Both the position numbers and the translations under genes were made by a program. This document shows, one piece after another, positions 1 to 6,299 of a stretch of 7,538 nt of DNA; positions within the stretch are counted from its first letter, which is position 1; every line of letters begins with the position of its first letter. The notes beneath the pieces are model-generated. The model saw only the letters and a list, made by a program, of their open reading frames with translations. It had not been told where the DNA came from and did no database searches. This DNA is from Acidobacteriaceae bacterium (GTDB lineage Bacteria; Acidobacteriota; Terriglobia; Terriglobales; Acidobacteriaceae), in assembly GCA_027306745.1 (NCBI GenBank), contig DAHUZD010000281.1, positions 1-7,538 on the forward strand. The letters run 5' to 3'.

Positions 1-1
1 C

Positions 2-283
2 CTCCTCTTCTCTGATCCGGATGCCAGCCTCGAAGTACCCGCATCCCGGCTGCACCAGTCTTTCCGCTTAACGCCTGCGGAGTTGCGCCTGCTCTCGGCC
101 ATCCTTCAAGGACAAAAGCTCACCGAGTATGCCGGGGCCGCGGGCATCACCTACGGCACGGCAAGAATTCACCTCAAACGCCTGCTGCAAAAGATGGACT
201 GCCACAGCCAGGCCGATCTGGTGCGCACCGTCTTGCGGGACCCGCTGGCTCGCTTGGATGGCTGGAACTCCGCTGCCGGTTGA
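2..283 (+). CDS. LuxR-type HTH transcriptional regulator, 3' end only
   Basis: The frame is open from base 2 to a TGA at 281-283, so this is the last 93 residues of a gene that begins outside the window. Residues about 23-80 of the fragment look like a LuxR/GerE DNA-binding domain: 'LTPAELRLLSAI', then 'LTEYAGAAGI', then a recognition helix 'YGTARIHLKRLLQKM', and a closing 'SQADLVRTVL'. This follows the family pattern of LTPxE..VL, a scaffold helix, a TV..H...I..K recognition helix and a final helix. The part that would identify the input (receiver, PAS or ligand domain) is missing, so its signal and targets cannot be stated. A short reading from the internal TTG at 83 is possible but would cut off the front of the domain. 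The stop lies 92 bases before the chosen kdsA start; no terminator is visible between them. Confidence 0.75.
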   Translation, partial: LLFSDPDASLEVPASRLHQSFRLTPAELRLLSAILQGQKLTEYAGAAGITYGTARIHLKRLLQKMDCHSQADLVRTVLRDPLARLDGWNSAAG

Positions 284-375
284 GCGAAGAGTTTTCCGCT
301 GAACCTCAACTGCACCAGCTCCGCACAGCGGCGTACGCCAGCAGCTTGTACCAACCTTGTGGTCAAATAATTCTT

Positions 376-1200
376 GTGACGGAAGAATTTGAAATTGGCA
401 GCGTGCATGTGGGCGGAGGTCGGCTCTTTTTGATCGCCGGGCCGTGCGTCATTGAAAGTGAAGCCCACGCCCGCACCATGGCCGACGCCATCCAGCGCAT
501 CACCGGCGACCTTGGCATCCCCTGCATCTTCAAAGCCAGCTACGACAAGGCCAACCGCACCTCCGGCAAAAGCTTCCGCGGCCCAGGCCTCAAGGAGGGT
601 TGCCGCATCCTGCGCAGCATTGCCCGCGCCACCGGTCTGCCCGTGCTTACGGACGTGCATCAGCCAGCCGACTGCGCTCCAGTTGCCGAGGCCGTCGATG
701 TGTTGCAGATTCCGGCCTTCCTCTGCCGTCAAACCGATCTGCTGCTGGCTGCCGCCGCCACAGGCCGCGCCATCAACGTAAAAAAAGGCCAGGTCGTTGC
801 GCCGCAAGACATGCACCACGCCGCAGAAAAAATCCGCGAGGCGGGCAACACGCGCATCTTCCTCACCGAACGCGGTGCCAGCTTCGGCTACAACAATCTC
901 GTCGTGGATATGCGCTCGCTGGCCATCATGCGCGGCTTCGCGCCCGTGGTTTTTGACGGCACCCATTCCGTGCAGATGCCTTCGGCCAGCAACGGCGTCT
1001 CCGGTGGCCAGCCGGAGTTTATCCCCGTGCTGACGCGCGCCGCCGCCGCCGCCGGCGTCGATGGAATTTTTCTCGAAGTCCATGATGACCCGGCCCACGC
1101 CAAGTCGGACGGTGCCAATGCGCTGGACCTGAAACGTCTGCGCCCGCTGCTGGAAACACTGCTGGCCATCCACGCCGCAGCCCAGCCCAGAAAAAAATAG
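376..1200 (+). CDS. kdsA: 3-deoxy-8-phosphooctulonate synthase (KDO-8-P synthase), metal-dependent type
   Basis: This cytoplasmic enzyme condenses phosphoenolpyruvate with arabinose 5-phosphate to give KDO-8-phosphate, the precursor of the LPS inner-core sugar KDO. The single DAHP/KDO synthase TIM barrel fills the protein. Recognisable blocks are AGPCVIES (21-28), FKASYDKANRTS (52-63), RGPGL, TDVHQP, IPAFLCRQTDL, INVKKGQ, ERGASFGYNNLVVDM, FDGTHSVQ and LEVHDDPAHAKSDG. The position that is Asn in E. coli KdsA is Cys24 here. With His197, Glu234 and Asp245 it makes the four-ligand metal site of the Aquifex-type enzyme, with nearly identical ligand spacing. I chose GTG 376 because it gives 274 residues and starts just before the conserved core. 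A TTG at 280 adds 32 unconserved residues and overlaps the previous stop. No strong Shine-Dalgarno is visible at either start. Confidence 0.93.
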   Translation: MTEEFEIGSVHVGGGRLFLIAGPCVIESEAHARTMADAIQRITGDLGIPCIFKASYDKANRTSGKSFRGPGLKEGCRILRSIARATGLPVLTDVHQPADCAPVAEAVDVLQIPAFLCRQTDLLLAAAATGRAINVKKGQVVAPQDMHHAAEKIREAGNTRIFLTERGASFGYNNLVVDMRSLAIMRGFAPVVFDGTHSVQMPSASNGVSGGQPEFIPVLTRAAAAAGVDGIFLEVHDDPAHAKSDGANALDLKRLRPLLETLLAIHAAAQPRKK

Positions 1201-1244
1201 AAGAATTTTCCTTACGGAGAGTAGCAGAATTTCTATTGCGGAAA

Positions 1245-1321
1245 TGGTGCGCCCGGAGAGATTTGAACTCCCGACCTAACGCTCCGGAGGCGTTCGCTCT
1301 ATCCAGCTGAGCTACGGGCGC
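1245..1321 (-). tRNA. tRNA-Arg, anticodon CCG
   Basis: Read on the minus strand this folds as a complete cloverleaf. The acceptor stem is GCGCCCG paired with CGGGCGC (1315-1321 and 1249-1255). The D stem is GCTC/GAGC. The anticodon stem is AACGC/GCGTT around the loop CTCCGGA. A five-base variable loop AGGTC follows, then T stem GGGAG/CTCTC around TTCAAAT. The anticodon CCG, at 1285-1287, reads the arginine codon CGG. The discriminator is A at 1248 and the 3' CCA is encoded (1245-1247). The gene points towards kdsA, so the two are convergent. I could not pick out a convincing promoter on its upstream side. Confidence 0.95.
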
Positions 1322-1717
1322 ATCCTCTTTAGGCTACCACGGTGCTGGTTGGGCGCGAGATGGAGTCATTTCGCGCGCCGTGGGCCGGCTTGAATGATAT
1401 TGGATAACTCTTTACATCCTCACACAAAGACAGCGTGCCATCTGAGGAGCGTAGCGACGAAGAATCCAGAGTGCGAAGGCTGAATCGACGCAGCCAGTAG
1501 TCTCTGGATTCTTCGCTGCGTTCGCGTCTGCGGACTCCGTTCAGAATGACTCAGAGTGTTTGAGAGGTTTGCATCCCTCCCTTCGTCAATGCGGCGCAGG
1601 ATGGCCCTCCATGCCCAAAGCAAAGACACACCATCCTCCCGATCGAGGCGGAGTGAAGGGATTTGCGGTTGGTTTTTTTACTCCAGTCCACCCCGAGCCA
1701 CTGCCTGATCTGCGCGC
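1322..1717. other. Gene-free stretch between tRNA-Arg and the deacetylase
   Basis: About 400 bases with no credible gene on either strand. Its only clear structure is the composite inverted repeat at 1439-1550, listed separately. A T-run at 1673-1679 lies near the 3' end of the deacetylase but has no stem beside it, so it is not called a terminator. The minus-strand open frame at 1420-1629 crosses the repeat, has no recognisable domain and is not called. Confidence 0.6.
1439..1550. repeat. Composite inverted repeat (REP/MITE-like palindromic element)
   Basis: Two copies of a similar unit face each other. A perfect 14-bp arm, CGAAGAATCCAGAG at 1458-1471, is the reverse complement of 1502-1515. 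Outside it GC (1454-1455) pairs with GC (1518-1519) after a short mismatched stretch. Further out, CATCTGA (1439-1445) mirrors TCAGAATG (1541-1548), giving similar ends on both sides. The right arm is longer, with about 20 extra bases between the matching blocks. The roughly 30-base centre holds a nested GGCTG/CAGCC stem (1478-1482 and 1491-1495). The CATTCTGA...GCGAAGAATC type of unit recalls dispersed intergenic repeats I associate with acidobacterial genomes; that association is from memory. It could be a mobile relic or a structured RNA between transcripts. No target-site duplication was found. Confidence 0.65.
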
Positions 1718-2467
1718 TTAAGCCCAAGCATCGGGCGTGACAAATTCACAGTGTTGGTTGCGCTCTGCGAAGTATTGCCGCCAGCGTGCAATGAGCGTGG
1801 AGGTGGCGGCGACGGAGTGGAGGCGATCGGCTCCCAAGCCAGTGTGGCCGCCGTCATGCAGCAGAGCGTTGGTGGCCAGGCCACGCCGCTGGTTGCGCTC
1901 AAATCCGCGCCAGAGGTTTTGCTCCACCGCTTGCGGCGTGGTGGGCTTCCAGTCATAGCCCATGGCATTCCACAAGACGGGGGTCAGACCCAGCGCACGT
2001 GCCTGGCGCAGCGCGTAGGGTCGGCGCGAACCATACGGCGGACGAAACCAGCGAACTGGCTGGCCCAGAATATCTTCCAGCGCGGCGTTGCCTGCGTGTA
2101 GTTCTTCACGAATGCGGGCATTCGAGCAGAGCAGAAGGGCCGGATGTGTCTCGGTGTGATTGCCGATCGAGTGGCCCGCGGCGGCGATGGCGCGCGCCAA
2201 CGCGGGGCGTTGCCGGGCAAAGCGGCCAATCAAAAAAAATGTGGCGCGAACATTGTGTTGAGCCAGCACATCCAACAACTGCGGTGTGGCCGCATCGTTC
2301 GGGCCATCGTCATAGGTGAGCGCGATCTGGAGCGGGTGGGGCGTGGCCACCACGCAGCGGCCAAAGATCTGGGAGCCAGGTGCCATACCCGCGTAGGCAA
2401 CGGCTCCGGCAACGGCCAGAGCGCTGGCGGCGACGGCGGCGATGGAGGCTTCAATGTGTGCAGGCAT
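1718..2467 (-). CDS. Polysaccharide deacetylase, NodB homology domain
   Basis: This is a predicted carbohydrate esterase of family 4, which removes N- or O-acetyl groups from polysaccharides such as peptidoglycan or exopolysaccharide using a divalent metal. All NodB motifs are visible. Motif 1 is TYDDGPN (51-57), with Asp53 as likely base and Asp54 as metal ligand. Motif 2 is HTETH (104-108), giving the two metal-binding histidines. Motif 3 is RWFRPPYGSRR (139-149). Motif 4 is around YDW (171-173). Motif 5 is LLHDGGH (202-208), with catalytic His204. An N-terminal hydrophobic stretch (about 9-27) could be a signal peptide or membrane anchor, placing the enzyme in the envelope. The substrate cannot be read from the sequence. 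The ATG at 2465-2467 has no strong ribosome site. The gene is divergent from the kinase to its right, about 200 bases away. Confidence 0.9.
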   Translation of the reverse strand: MPAHIEASIAAVAASALAVAGAVAYAGMAPGSQIFGRCVVATPHPLQIALTYDDGPNDAATPQLLDVLAQHNVRATFFLIGRFARQRPALARAIAAAGHSIGNHTETHPALLLCSNARIREELHAGNAALEDILGQPVRWFRPPYGSRRPYALRQARALGLTPVLWNAMGYDWKPTTPQAVEQNLWRGFERNQRRGLATNALLHDGGHTGLGADRLHSVAATSTLIARWRQYFAERNQHCEFVTPDAWA

Positions 2468-2604
2468 GGCGCATTCAGTCTAACGGTTTGTGGGCTTGGA
2501 TGGCGTGGGAGCGGCTGTCGGGCTGGCCGCTGCCGGAGTGTTGCTGCGATTCGGCGGGAGGGGGGTGGGCAGGGGGAGAATCAAAGGAGTACAAATCTTC
2601 GCTC

Positions 2605-2633
2605 TTGATTCGCCATGACGGGGCTGCTATATT
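2605..2633 (+). promoter_or_regulatory. Sigma70-like promoter of the nucleoside kinase gene
   Basis: A TTGATT -35 box (2605-2610) and a TATATT -10 box (2628-2633) are separated by exactly 17 bases. This points to a start near 2640 and a leader of about 29 bases containing the GGAGG ribosome site at 2658-2662, six bases from the ATG. It is the best consensus-type promoter seen in the window and needs no activator on its face. Confidence 0.6.
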
Positions 2634-2668
2634 CGCTTTTAATTCGCTAATGGTTCCGGAGGCTCACG

Positions 2669-3352
2669 ATGATCTATCCATTTCGTTCACAAGGTTGGGC
2701 TGGCTGGACGCAGCCACGGTCGATCGCCATTGAAGGCCCGATGCGCGCGGGCAAGAGCAGTCTAGCTGCGTTGCTGGCGCATCACTGGGGCGCGCAGAGG
2801 ATAGCCGAGCGGGAGGACAACCCCTTTCTGCCGTACTTTTACCGCGGCGAGGCGGGAGCAGCCTTTGCGGCGCAGATGTGGTTTTTGGAGGAGCGGAGGC
2901 GGACGCTTTGTGTGCGCCCGATGCCGCAGGAGCCGGGGCCGGTGGTGGCCGACTTTCTGCTGGCCAAGGACAAAATCTACGCCAACCTGAACCTGAACGA
3001 TGAAGAGCTGGCCGCCTACAACCGCCGCTACGCGCAGGTGACGCAGGGCCTGCCGGCACCGGATATGGTGATTTATTTGCAGGCATCGCCGCGCACGCTG
3101 CGCTCGCGCATCCGCAGCAAGGGCCTTCGCGCCGAGCGACGCATTGCCGAGGATTATCTGGAGCAGGTGGTGCGGGCCTATGAGCATTTCTTTTTTCACT
3201 ACACGGCCAGCAACCTGCTGGTGGTCAACACGGACACGCTGGACTTTGTGCGGAACAGCGGGGATCTGCAACGTCTGCTGCGCCGTTTGCGCGAGCCGGT
3301 GCGGGGCACGGAGTATTTTGCTCCCGTAAGCGCGCAGGCCGCCAGTGCGTGA
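2669..3352 (+). CDS. Deoxynucleoside kinase-like protein (dNK family)
   Basis: Predicted cytoplasmic kinase that would phosphorylate a deoxynucleoside (deoxyadenosine or deoxyguanosine in known bacterial relatives) for nucleotide salvage. The Walker A loop is GPMRAGKS (23-30). The family's substrate-pocket segment appears as EREDNPFLPYFYRG (47-60), and ADFLLAKDKIYA (94-105) sits where relatives carry the D/E-R-S region. VIYLQASPRTLRSRI (134-148) is the fourth strand leading to the arginine-rich lid (149-158), and FFFHYT..NLLVVNTDTLDF matches the usual C-terminal part. The length of 227 residues fits the family. The Walker A is slightly unusual, with M-R-A where most relatives have I-G-V or V-G-A. 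GGAGG lies six bases upstream of the ATG, and a good promoter precedes it. Its stop codon lies inside the operator of the next gene. The exact nucleoside is not predictable. Confidence 0.78.
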   Translation: MIYPFRSQGWAGWTQPRSIAIEGPMRAGKSSLAALLAHHWGAQRIAEREDNPFLPYFYRGEAGAAFAAQMWFLEERRRTLCVRPMPQEPGPVVADFLLAKDKIYANLNLNDEELAAYNRRYAQVTQGLPAPDMVIYLQASPRTLRSRIRSKGLRAERRIAEDYLEQVVRAYEHFFFHYTASNLLVVNTDTLDFVRNSGDLQRLLRRLREPVRGTEYFAPVSAQAASA

Positions 3353-3412
3353 TGCGTGTCACATTCAGATGTAGTGCGCATCACAGGCCGGGCCCCCCGG
3401 GCTGGCTAGGAT
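3349..3412 (+). promoter_or_regulatory. Tandem CRP/FNR-like operators and -10 box before the first universal stress gene
   Basis: Distal site GTGAT-GCGT-GTCAC (3349-3362, centre 3355.5) is a near-perfect dyad and matches TGTGA-N6-TCACA at nine of ten places. Proximal site GTAGT-GCGC-ATCAC (3371-3384, centre 3377.5) has one good and one degenerate half. The centres are 22 bp apart. A -10-like TAGGAT at 3407-3412 would start transcription near 3419, putting the sites at -63.5 and -41.5, the class II activator position. No -35 box is evident, as expected for an activator-dependent promoter. The distal site overlaps the kinase stop codon. Confidence 0.55.
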
Positions 3413-3435
3413 GAAGCCTGAGCAAGAGGTGCGGC

Positions 3436-4332
3436 ATGGCCACAGGCGCGCAGTTTGGAGAGGGACCGGTGCTGGCGGGTGTGGATTTTTCTCCCGCTTC
3501 GGATGCCGTGGTGGAGTACGCGGCGCGGCTGGCGAGGGCTGAGGGCCGTCCGCTGCATGTGATCTACGTCCTGCCCGTGGTGCCAGAGGATACGGCCCCG
3601 CTTCTAGAGGTGCAGGAGGCCGAGCTGAAACAGCGCGTGGCCGAGGCCCAGCGCGTGATGGGCCCGACCGGAGTGGTGAAGGGCGCAATTGCCGCGGGCA
3701 ACGCAGCGCACACGCTGCTGGCGCGGGCGGATGCGCTGCACGCGGCCTGCATCGTGGTGGGGACGGCGGCGCTGCAAAGTGTGGACCGGTTCCTACTGGG
3801 GTCGGTGGCGGAGACCGTGGTGCGCACATCGAACCACCCGGTGCTGGTGGTGGGGCCACAGGCGGTGAAGGCCAAGCTGGGCGATTTGCCGTGGCGGCAC
3901 GTGCTGCTGGCCTGTGACACGCAGCATGGGGTGACGGCGGCGGCGCGCCTGGCCGGGGATCTGGCCGTGCGCAACCATGCGCGGCTGACCATCTTCCACG
4001 TCAAGCGGGATGGCCTGCAAAATCTGAGTGAAGAAGAATTTGCGGCGATGGAGCCGATGCTGGCACCGGAAGCTTGGTTGGCCGTGCAGCCGCAGTGTTT
4101 GATCCGCGCCGGTGAGCCAGCGCAGGAGATTGTGCGCATGGCGGCCGACAGCGCAGCCGACTTGCTGGTGATGAGCGTGCGCAGCGGCAATGAAATGCTA
4201 ACGCATCTGCGCGGCGGCATTCTGGCGCAGGTGTTGCGCGCCGTGCGCTGCCCGGTGTTGGTGTTGCGGGAGCAGCGCCAGCATGGAGCCAGCCGTGCAA
4301 AGCGCGCGGAGACAGGCCGCCGCATCGCTTGA
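3436..4332 (+). CDS. Tandem-domain universal stress protein (UspA family)
   Basis: Cytoplasmic protein of 298 residues with two Usp folds in a row, about 10-145 and 151-280. Domain 1 begins PVLAGVDFSP, typical of the first strand with its Asp17, and ends NHPVLVVGP. Its nucleotide loop reads GTAA-x9-GS (109-123), which is the Usp ATP signature G-x2-G-x9-G-S/T with one Gly replaced by Ala112. Domain 2 begins WRHVLLACD and ends RCPVLVLRE, but its loop (247-262, SVRSGNEMLTHLRGGI) has lost the signature, so ATP binding there is doubtful. Double-domain members such as E. coli UspE and mycobacterial Usp proteins act in survival under oxygen limitation, stationary phase or other stress; the role here is inferred from family and context. 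A GAGGTG ribosome site at 3426-3431 supports the ATG. The next gene begins 112 bases downstream with its own promoter-like region. Confidence 0.9.
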   Translation: MATGAQFGEGPVLAGVDFSPASDAVVEYAARLARAEGRPLHVIYVLPVVPEDTAPLLEVQEAELKQRVAEAQRVMGPTGVVKGAIAAGNAAHTLLARADALHAACIVVGTAALQSVDRFLLGSVAETVVRTSNHPVLVVGPQAVKAKLGDLPWRHVLLACDTQHGVTAAARLAGDLAVRNHARLTIFHVKRDGLQNLSEEEFAAMEPMLAPEAWLAVQPQCLIRAGEPAQEIVRMAADSAADLLVMSVRSGNEMLTHLRGGILAQVLRAVRCPVLVLREQRQHGASRAKRAETGRRIA

Positions 4333-4334
4333 GT

Positions 4335-4392
4335 TGTGTGGTGGCACACAGGTGAGCCAAGCCACACTCCTGTATCAGCCGACTGGTATGAT
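4335..4392 (+). promoter_or_regulatory. Putative promoter and dyad operators of the Crp/Fnr-family gene
   Basis: TATGAT at 4387-4392 is a good -10 box, with no -35 box at the right distance. Upstream is a perfect 6-4-6 dyad, TGTGTG-GTGG-CACACA (4335-4350, centre 4342.5), and then a weaker GTGAG-CCAA-GCCAC (4352-4365, centre 4358.5). The weaker one lies at about -40.5 from the inferred start near 4399. A half-matching CTGGT-CGGC-ATCAC (4408-4421) lies just downstream of that start. Together they suggest autoregulation, but these sites fit the motif less well than those before the stress genes. Confidence 0.4.
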
Positions 4393-4444
4393 GGGGGCGG
4401 CCCGGTACTGGTCGGCATCACACAGATTTCCCGGAGCGTATGGC

Positions 4445-5152
4445 ATGGCGGATTCCCACTTCAACATCAAACAACCGGACAGTTGCCTAACCTGCACCAG
4501 CCGGCATGAAGACTGGTTCTGTAATCTGTCGCCGCAGGCGCTGGCGGAGTTTGAGGCCTTGGGCATGCACATGATGGTGCCGCCGGGCGGGACGCTTTTC
4601 TTTGAGGGGCAATCGGCGCACAGCGTCTATGTGCTTTGCCATGGCCATGCGAAGCTGATGACATCATCGCGCGAAGGCAAGACCCTGCTTGTGCGCATCA
4701 CCAAGCCGGGCGATGTGCTGGGCCTGAGCGCGGCCATATCGGGCACGCCGTATGAGATCACGGCGCAGGCTTTGGATCCTGTGCAGGTGAAGTCATTTCA
4801 GCGGCAGGATTTTTTGCGGTTTCTGGAGCGGCACATTGAAGGCAGCATGCACGCCACCAAGATGATGAACCGCGAATACCGCAACGCATTGAGCGATGCG
4901 ACCCGGCTGGCGCTTTCGAGTTCGATTCCGGGACGCGTGGCGCGGCTGTTTTTGGAGATGGCCAACGGGCAGGAAGCCAACGGCCAGCGCTTCACCATGT
5001 CGCTGACGCATGAAGACCTGGCGACCATGCTGGGCACTACGCGTGAATCTGTCACGCGCGCGTTGAATGAGATGAAGCGCAAAGGGATGATCGCCATCAA
5101 GGGCACCTCGATCACGCTGTTGCGCAAGGACGCGCTGGAAGTTCTGGTCTAA
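4445..5152 (+). CDS. Crp/Fnr-family transcriptional regulator with four cysteines
   Basis: A 235-residue dimeric DNA-binding regulator. A cyclic-nucleotide-binding-type beta roll covers about 30-125, a dimerisation helix about 128-160, and a winged helix about 160-230. The winged helix shows LTHEDLATMLG followed by recognition helix TTRESVTRALNEM. Arg200, Glu201 and Arg205 match the CRP residues that read GTGA; FNR has a different set. The sensor is not CRP-like: the phosphate-binding cassette reads GDVLGLSAAISG, without the Glu and Arg-Ser that hold cAMP. Its only cysteines are 14, 17, 26 and 65, and the spacing C-x2-C-x8-C at the N terminus recalls the iron-sulphur ligands of FNR. ATG 4445 is preferred: GGAG lies eight bases upstream, and the longer frame from 4283 would overlap the previous gene and its stop. 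Lying between two stress-protein genes, it probably controls them. E. coli fnr likewise sits beside uspE. Confidence 0.9.
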   Translation: MADSHFNIKQPDSCLTCTSRHEDWFCNLSPQALAEFEALGMHMMVPPGGTLFFEGQSAHSVYVLCHGHAKLMTSSREGKTLLVRITKPGDVLGLSAAISGTPYEITAQALDPVQVKSFQRQDFLRFLERHIEGSMHATKMMNREYRNALSDATRLALSSSIPGRVARLFLEMANGQEANGQRFTMSLTHEDLATMLGTTRESVTRALNEMKRKGMIAIKGTSITLLRKDALEVLV

Positions 5153-5239
5153 ACGGCGCATCCCGCCACGCGCCTGTGCGGCTGTCACAAATTTTCCCAA
5201 ACAAAATTCCATGAGTGTGCCGTACATCCGGCTGTTTTT

Positions 5240-5304
5240 GTGACTGGCGTCACGGACTGGTGTGCCGAGCCTCACATTCGATCCCGCATCGCTCGGCAGA
5301 TACT
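5240..5304 (+). promoter_or_regulatory. Tandem CRP/FNR-like operators and -10 box before the second universal stress gene
   Basis: Distal site GTGAC-TGGC-GTCAC (5240-5253, centre 5246.5) is a perfect 5-4-5 dyad; extended, it reads TGTGA-N6-TCACG. Proximal site GTGCC-GAGC-CTCAC (5262-5275, centre 5268.5) reads TGTGC-N6-TCACA, nine of ten to the CRP consensus. The centres are 22 bp apart. A GATACT -10-like box (5299-5304) would start transcription near 5311, placing the sites at -64.5 and -42.5. The inferred leader is only about 13 bases, yet contains the GAGGAG ribosome site. Confidence 0.55.
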
Positions 5305-5323
5305 CAGGGCGTAGAGGAGCCTT

Positions 5324-6253
5324 ATGTCCACGCGGCAAATTCAATTGTGGGCCAGTCCGCGTCGCATTCTGCTGGCGACCGGGTTGGTGGATCTGAAGTT
5401 CACGCTGCCTGTGGCGATTCGTCAGGCGCTCACGTACAAGGCCGAGTTGAAGATCGCGCATGTGCTGCCGGATGCGGCGGCCCCTGTGGTGGATCCGGTG
5501 CTGATGATGTACTCCGACCCGGACCGGATGAGGCGCACGGCCGAAGAAGAGTTGAAGAGCGCGGCCGAGCAGGCGGAGACGGCGGGCGTTGCCTGCGGCT
5601 ACCAACTGGTCAGCGGCAATGTGGTCAATGAGCTGATCGAGATTGCCGCGCAGTGGAAGGCGGAGCGGATCGTGGCCGGCTCGCATGGAAAGTCAAAACA
5701 TCACATGCACATGCTGGGTTCGGCGGCGGAGTCCATCTTTCATCGCAGCGAGGTGCCAGTGCTGGCGGTGGGGCCGAAGGTAGTGCAGCGCACGCTGGGG
5801 CCGAACGACCGGATGCGCATTGTGTTTGCCACAAAGCTGGACCAGGGTGCGCGGCGCATTGCTGAGTTTGCCCTGAGCGTGGCCGAAAACCACCAGGCCG
5901 ACGTGTGGATGGTGCACGTGGTGACGAATGTGGTGCAGGAGCATCCGACGGCGGGGCCGGTGCGCGCCTACGCCAGCCGCATGATGCAAGACCTAATCCG
6001 CGAGAACAATGTGCGCAAGTGCAACCCGGTGTGCGATGTGGTCTACGGCCCGGCGGTGGAGTCGAGTCTTGCCTATGCGGCGCGGCAGAGCGCGGACATG
6101 ATCGTGATGGGCGCTTCAGCGCACTCCGCATTTGATGCGCGGTTTATTCCCGGCACGGCTTATCGCGTGCTGTGCGACTCTGCGCGCCCGGTGCTGGTGT
6201 TGAAGCAGGAGTCGGTCTGGGTGCAAAAAGGGCTGACGGCTGAAGCCATTTGA
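5324..6253 (+). CDS. Tandem-domain universal stress protein (UspA family), second copy
   Basis: A 309-residue cytoplasmic protein with two Usp domains, about 10-152 and 162-295. Domain 1 carries the full nucleotide signature G-x2-G-x9-G-S (GSHG at 119-122, GS at 132-133) and ends EVPVLAVGP, so ATP binding is likely. The nine-residue insert is histidine-rich (KSKHHMHML). Domain 2 ends ARPVLVLK, but its loop is altered to G-x2-A-x10-G-T (263-278). It is only distantly similar to the other stress protein in the window (different length, different loop), so it is not a recent duplicate. GAGGAG at 5314-5319 is four bases before the ATG. The gene is preceded by tandem operator-like sites and followed after 46 bases by the membrane-protein gene, with no terminator between, so the two probably share a transcript. 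Function is inferred from family: stress or low-oxygen survival. Confidence 0.9.
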   Translation: MSTRQIQLWASPRRILLATGLVDLKFTLPVAIRQALTYKAELKIAHVLPDAAAPVVDPVLMMYSDPDRMRRTAEEELKSAAEQAETAGVACGYQLVSGNVVNELIEIAAQWKAERIVAGSHGKSKHHMHMLGSAAESIFHRSEVPVLAVGPKVVQRTLGPNDRMRIVFATKLDQGARRIAEFALSVAENHQADVWMVHVVTNVVQEHPTAGPVRAYASRMMQDLIRENNVRKCNPVCDVVYGPAVESSLAYAARQSADMIVMGASAHSAFDARFIPGTAYRVLCDSARPVLVLKQESVWVQKGLTAEAI

Positions 6254-6299
6254 AGCACGCCGCACGCAGACGGGTGAAATTATCTGGGGAAGGTGACGG

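Noticed and set aside
280..375. TTG start at 280 for kdsA
   Set aside because: The 32 extra residues match nothing in the family, there is no ribosome site, and the start overlaps the previous stop; GTG 376 gives the usual length.
169..1173. Long minus-strand open frame (334 residues) opposite kdsA
   Set aside because: It is antisense to a certain gene, has no recognisable domain, and is explained by GC-rich codon bias keeping the opposite frame open.
1420..1629. Minus-strand 69-residue open frame
   Set aside because: It runs through the inverted repeat, has no domain or ribosome site, and is typical of spurious frames over such repeats.
1673..1679. T-run as a terminator
   Set aside because: No stem-loop precedes it on the plus strand and no plus-strand gene ends nearby.
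4283..4444. Longer start for the Crp/Fnr regulator
   Set aside because: The extra 54 residues overlap the end of the stress-protein gene and cover the promoter-like region; ATG 4445 has GGAG at the right distance and begins just before the cysteine motif.
5174..5189. CTGTG...GTCACA as a further regulator site
   Set aside because: The two halves are one base too far apart compared with the other dyads, and there is no second site 22 bp away.
4793..5686. Minus-strand open frame of 297 residues
   Set aside because: It spans the antisense of two certain genes and the operator region, with arginine/histidine-rich low-complexity text.
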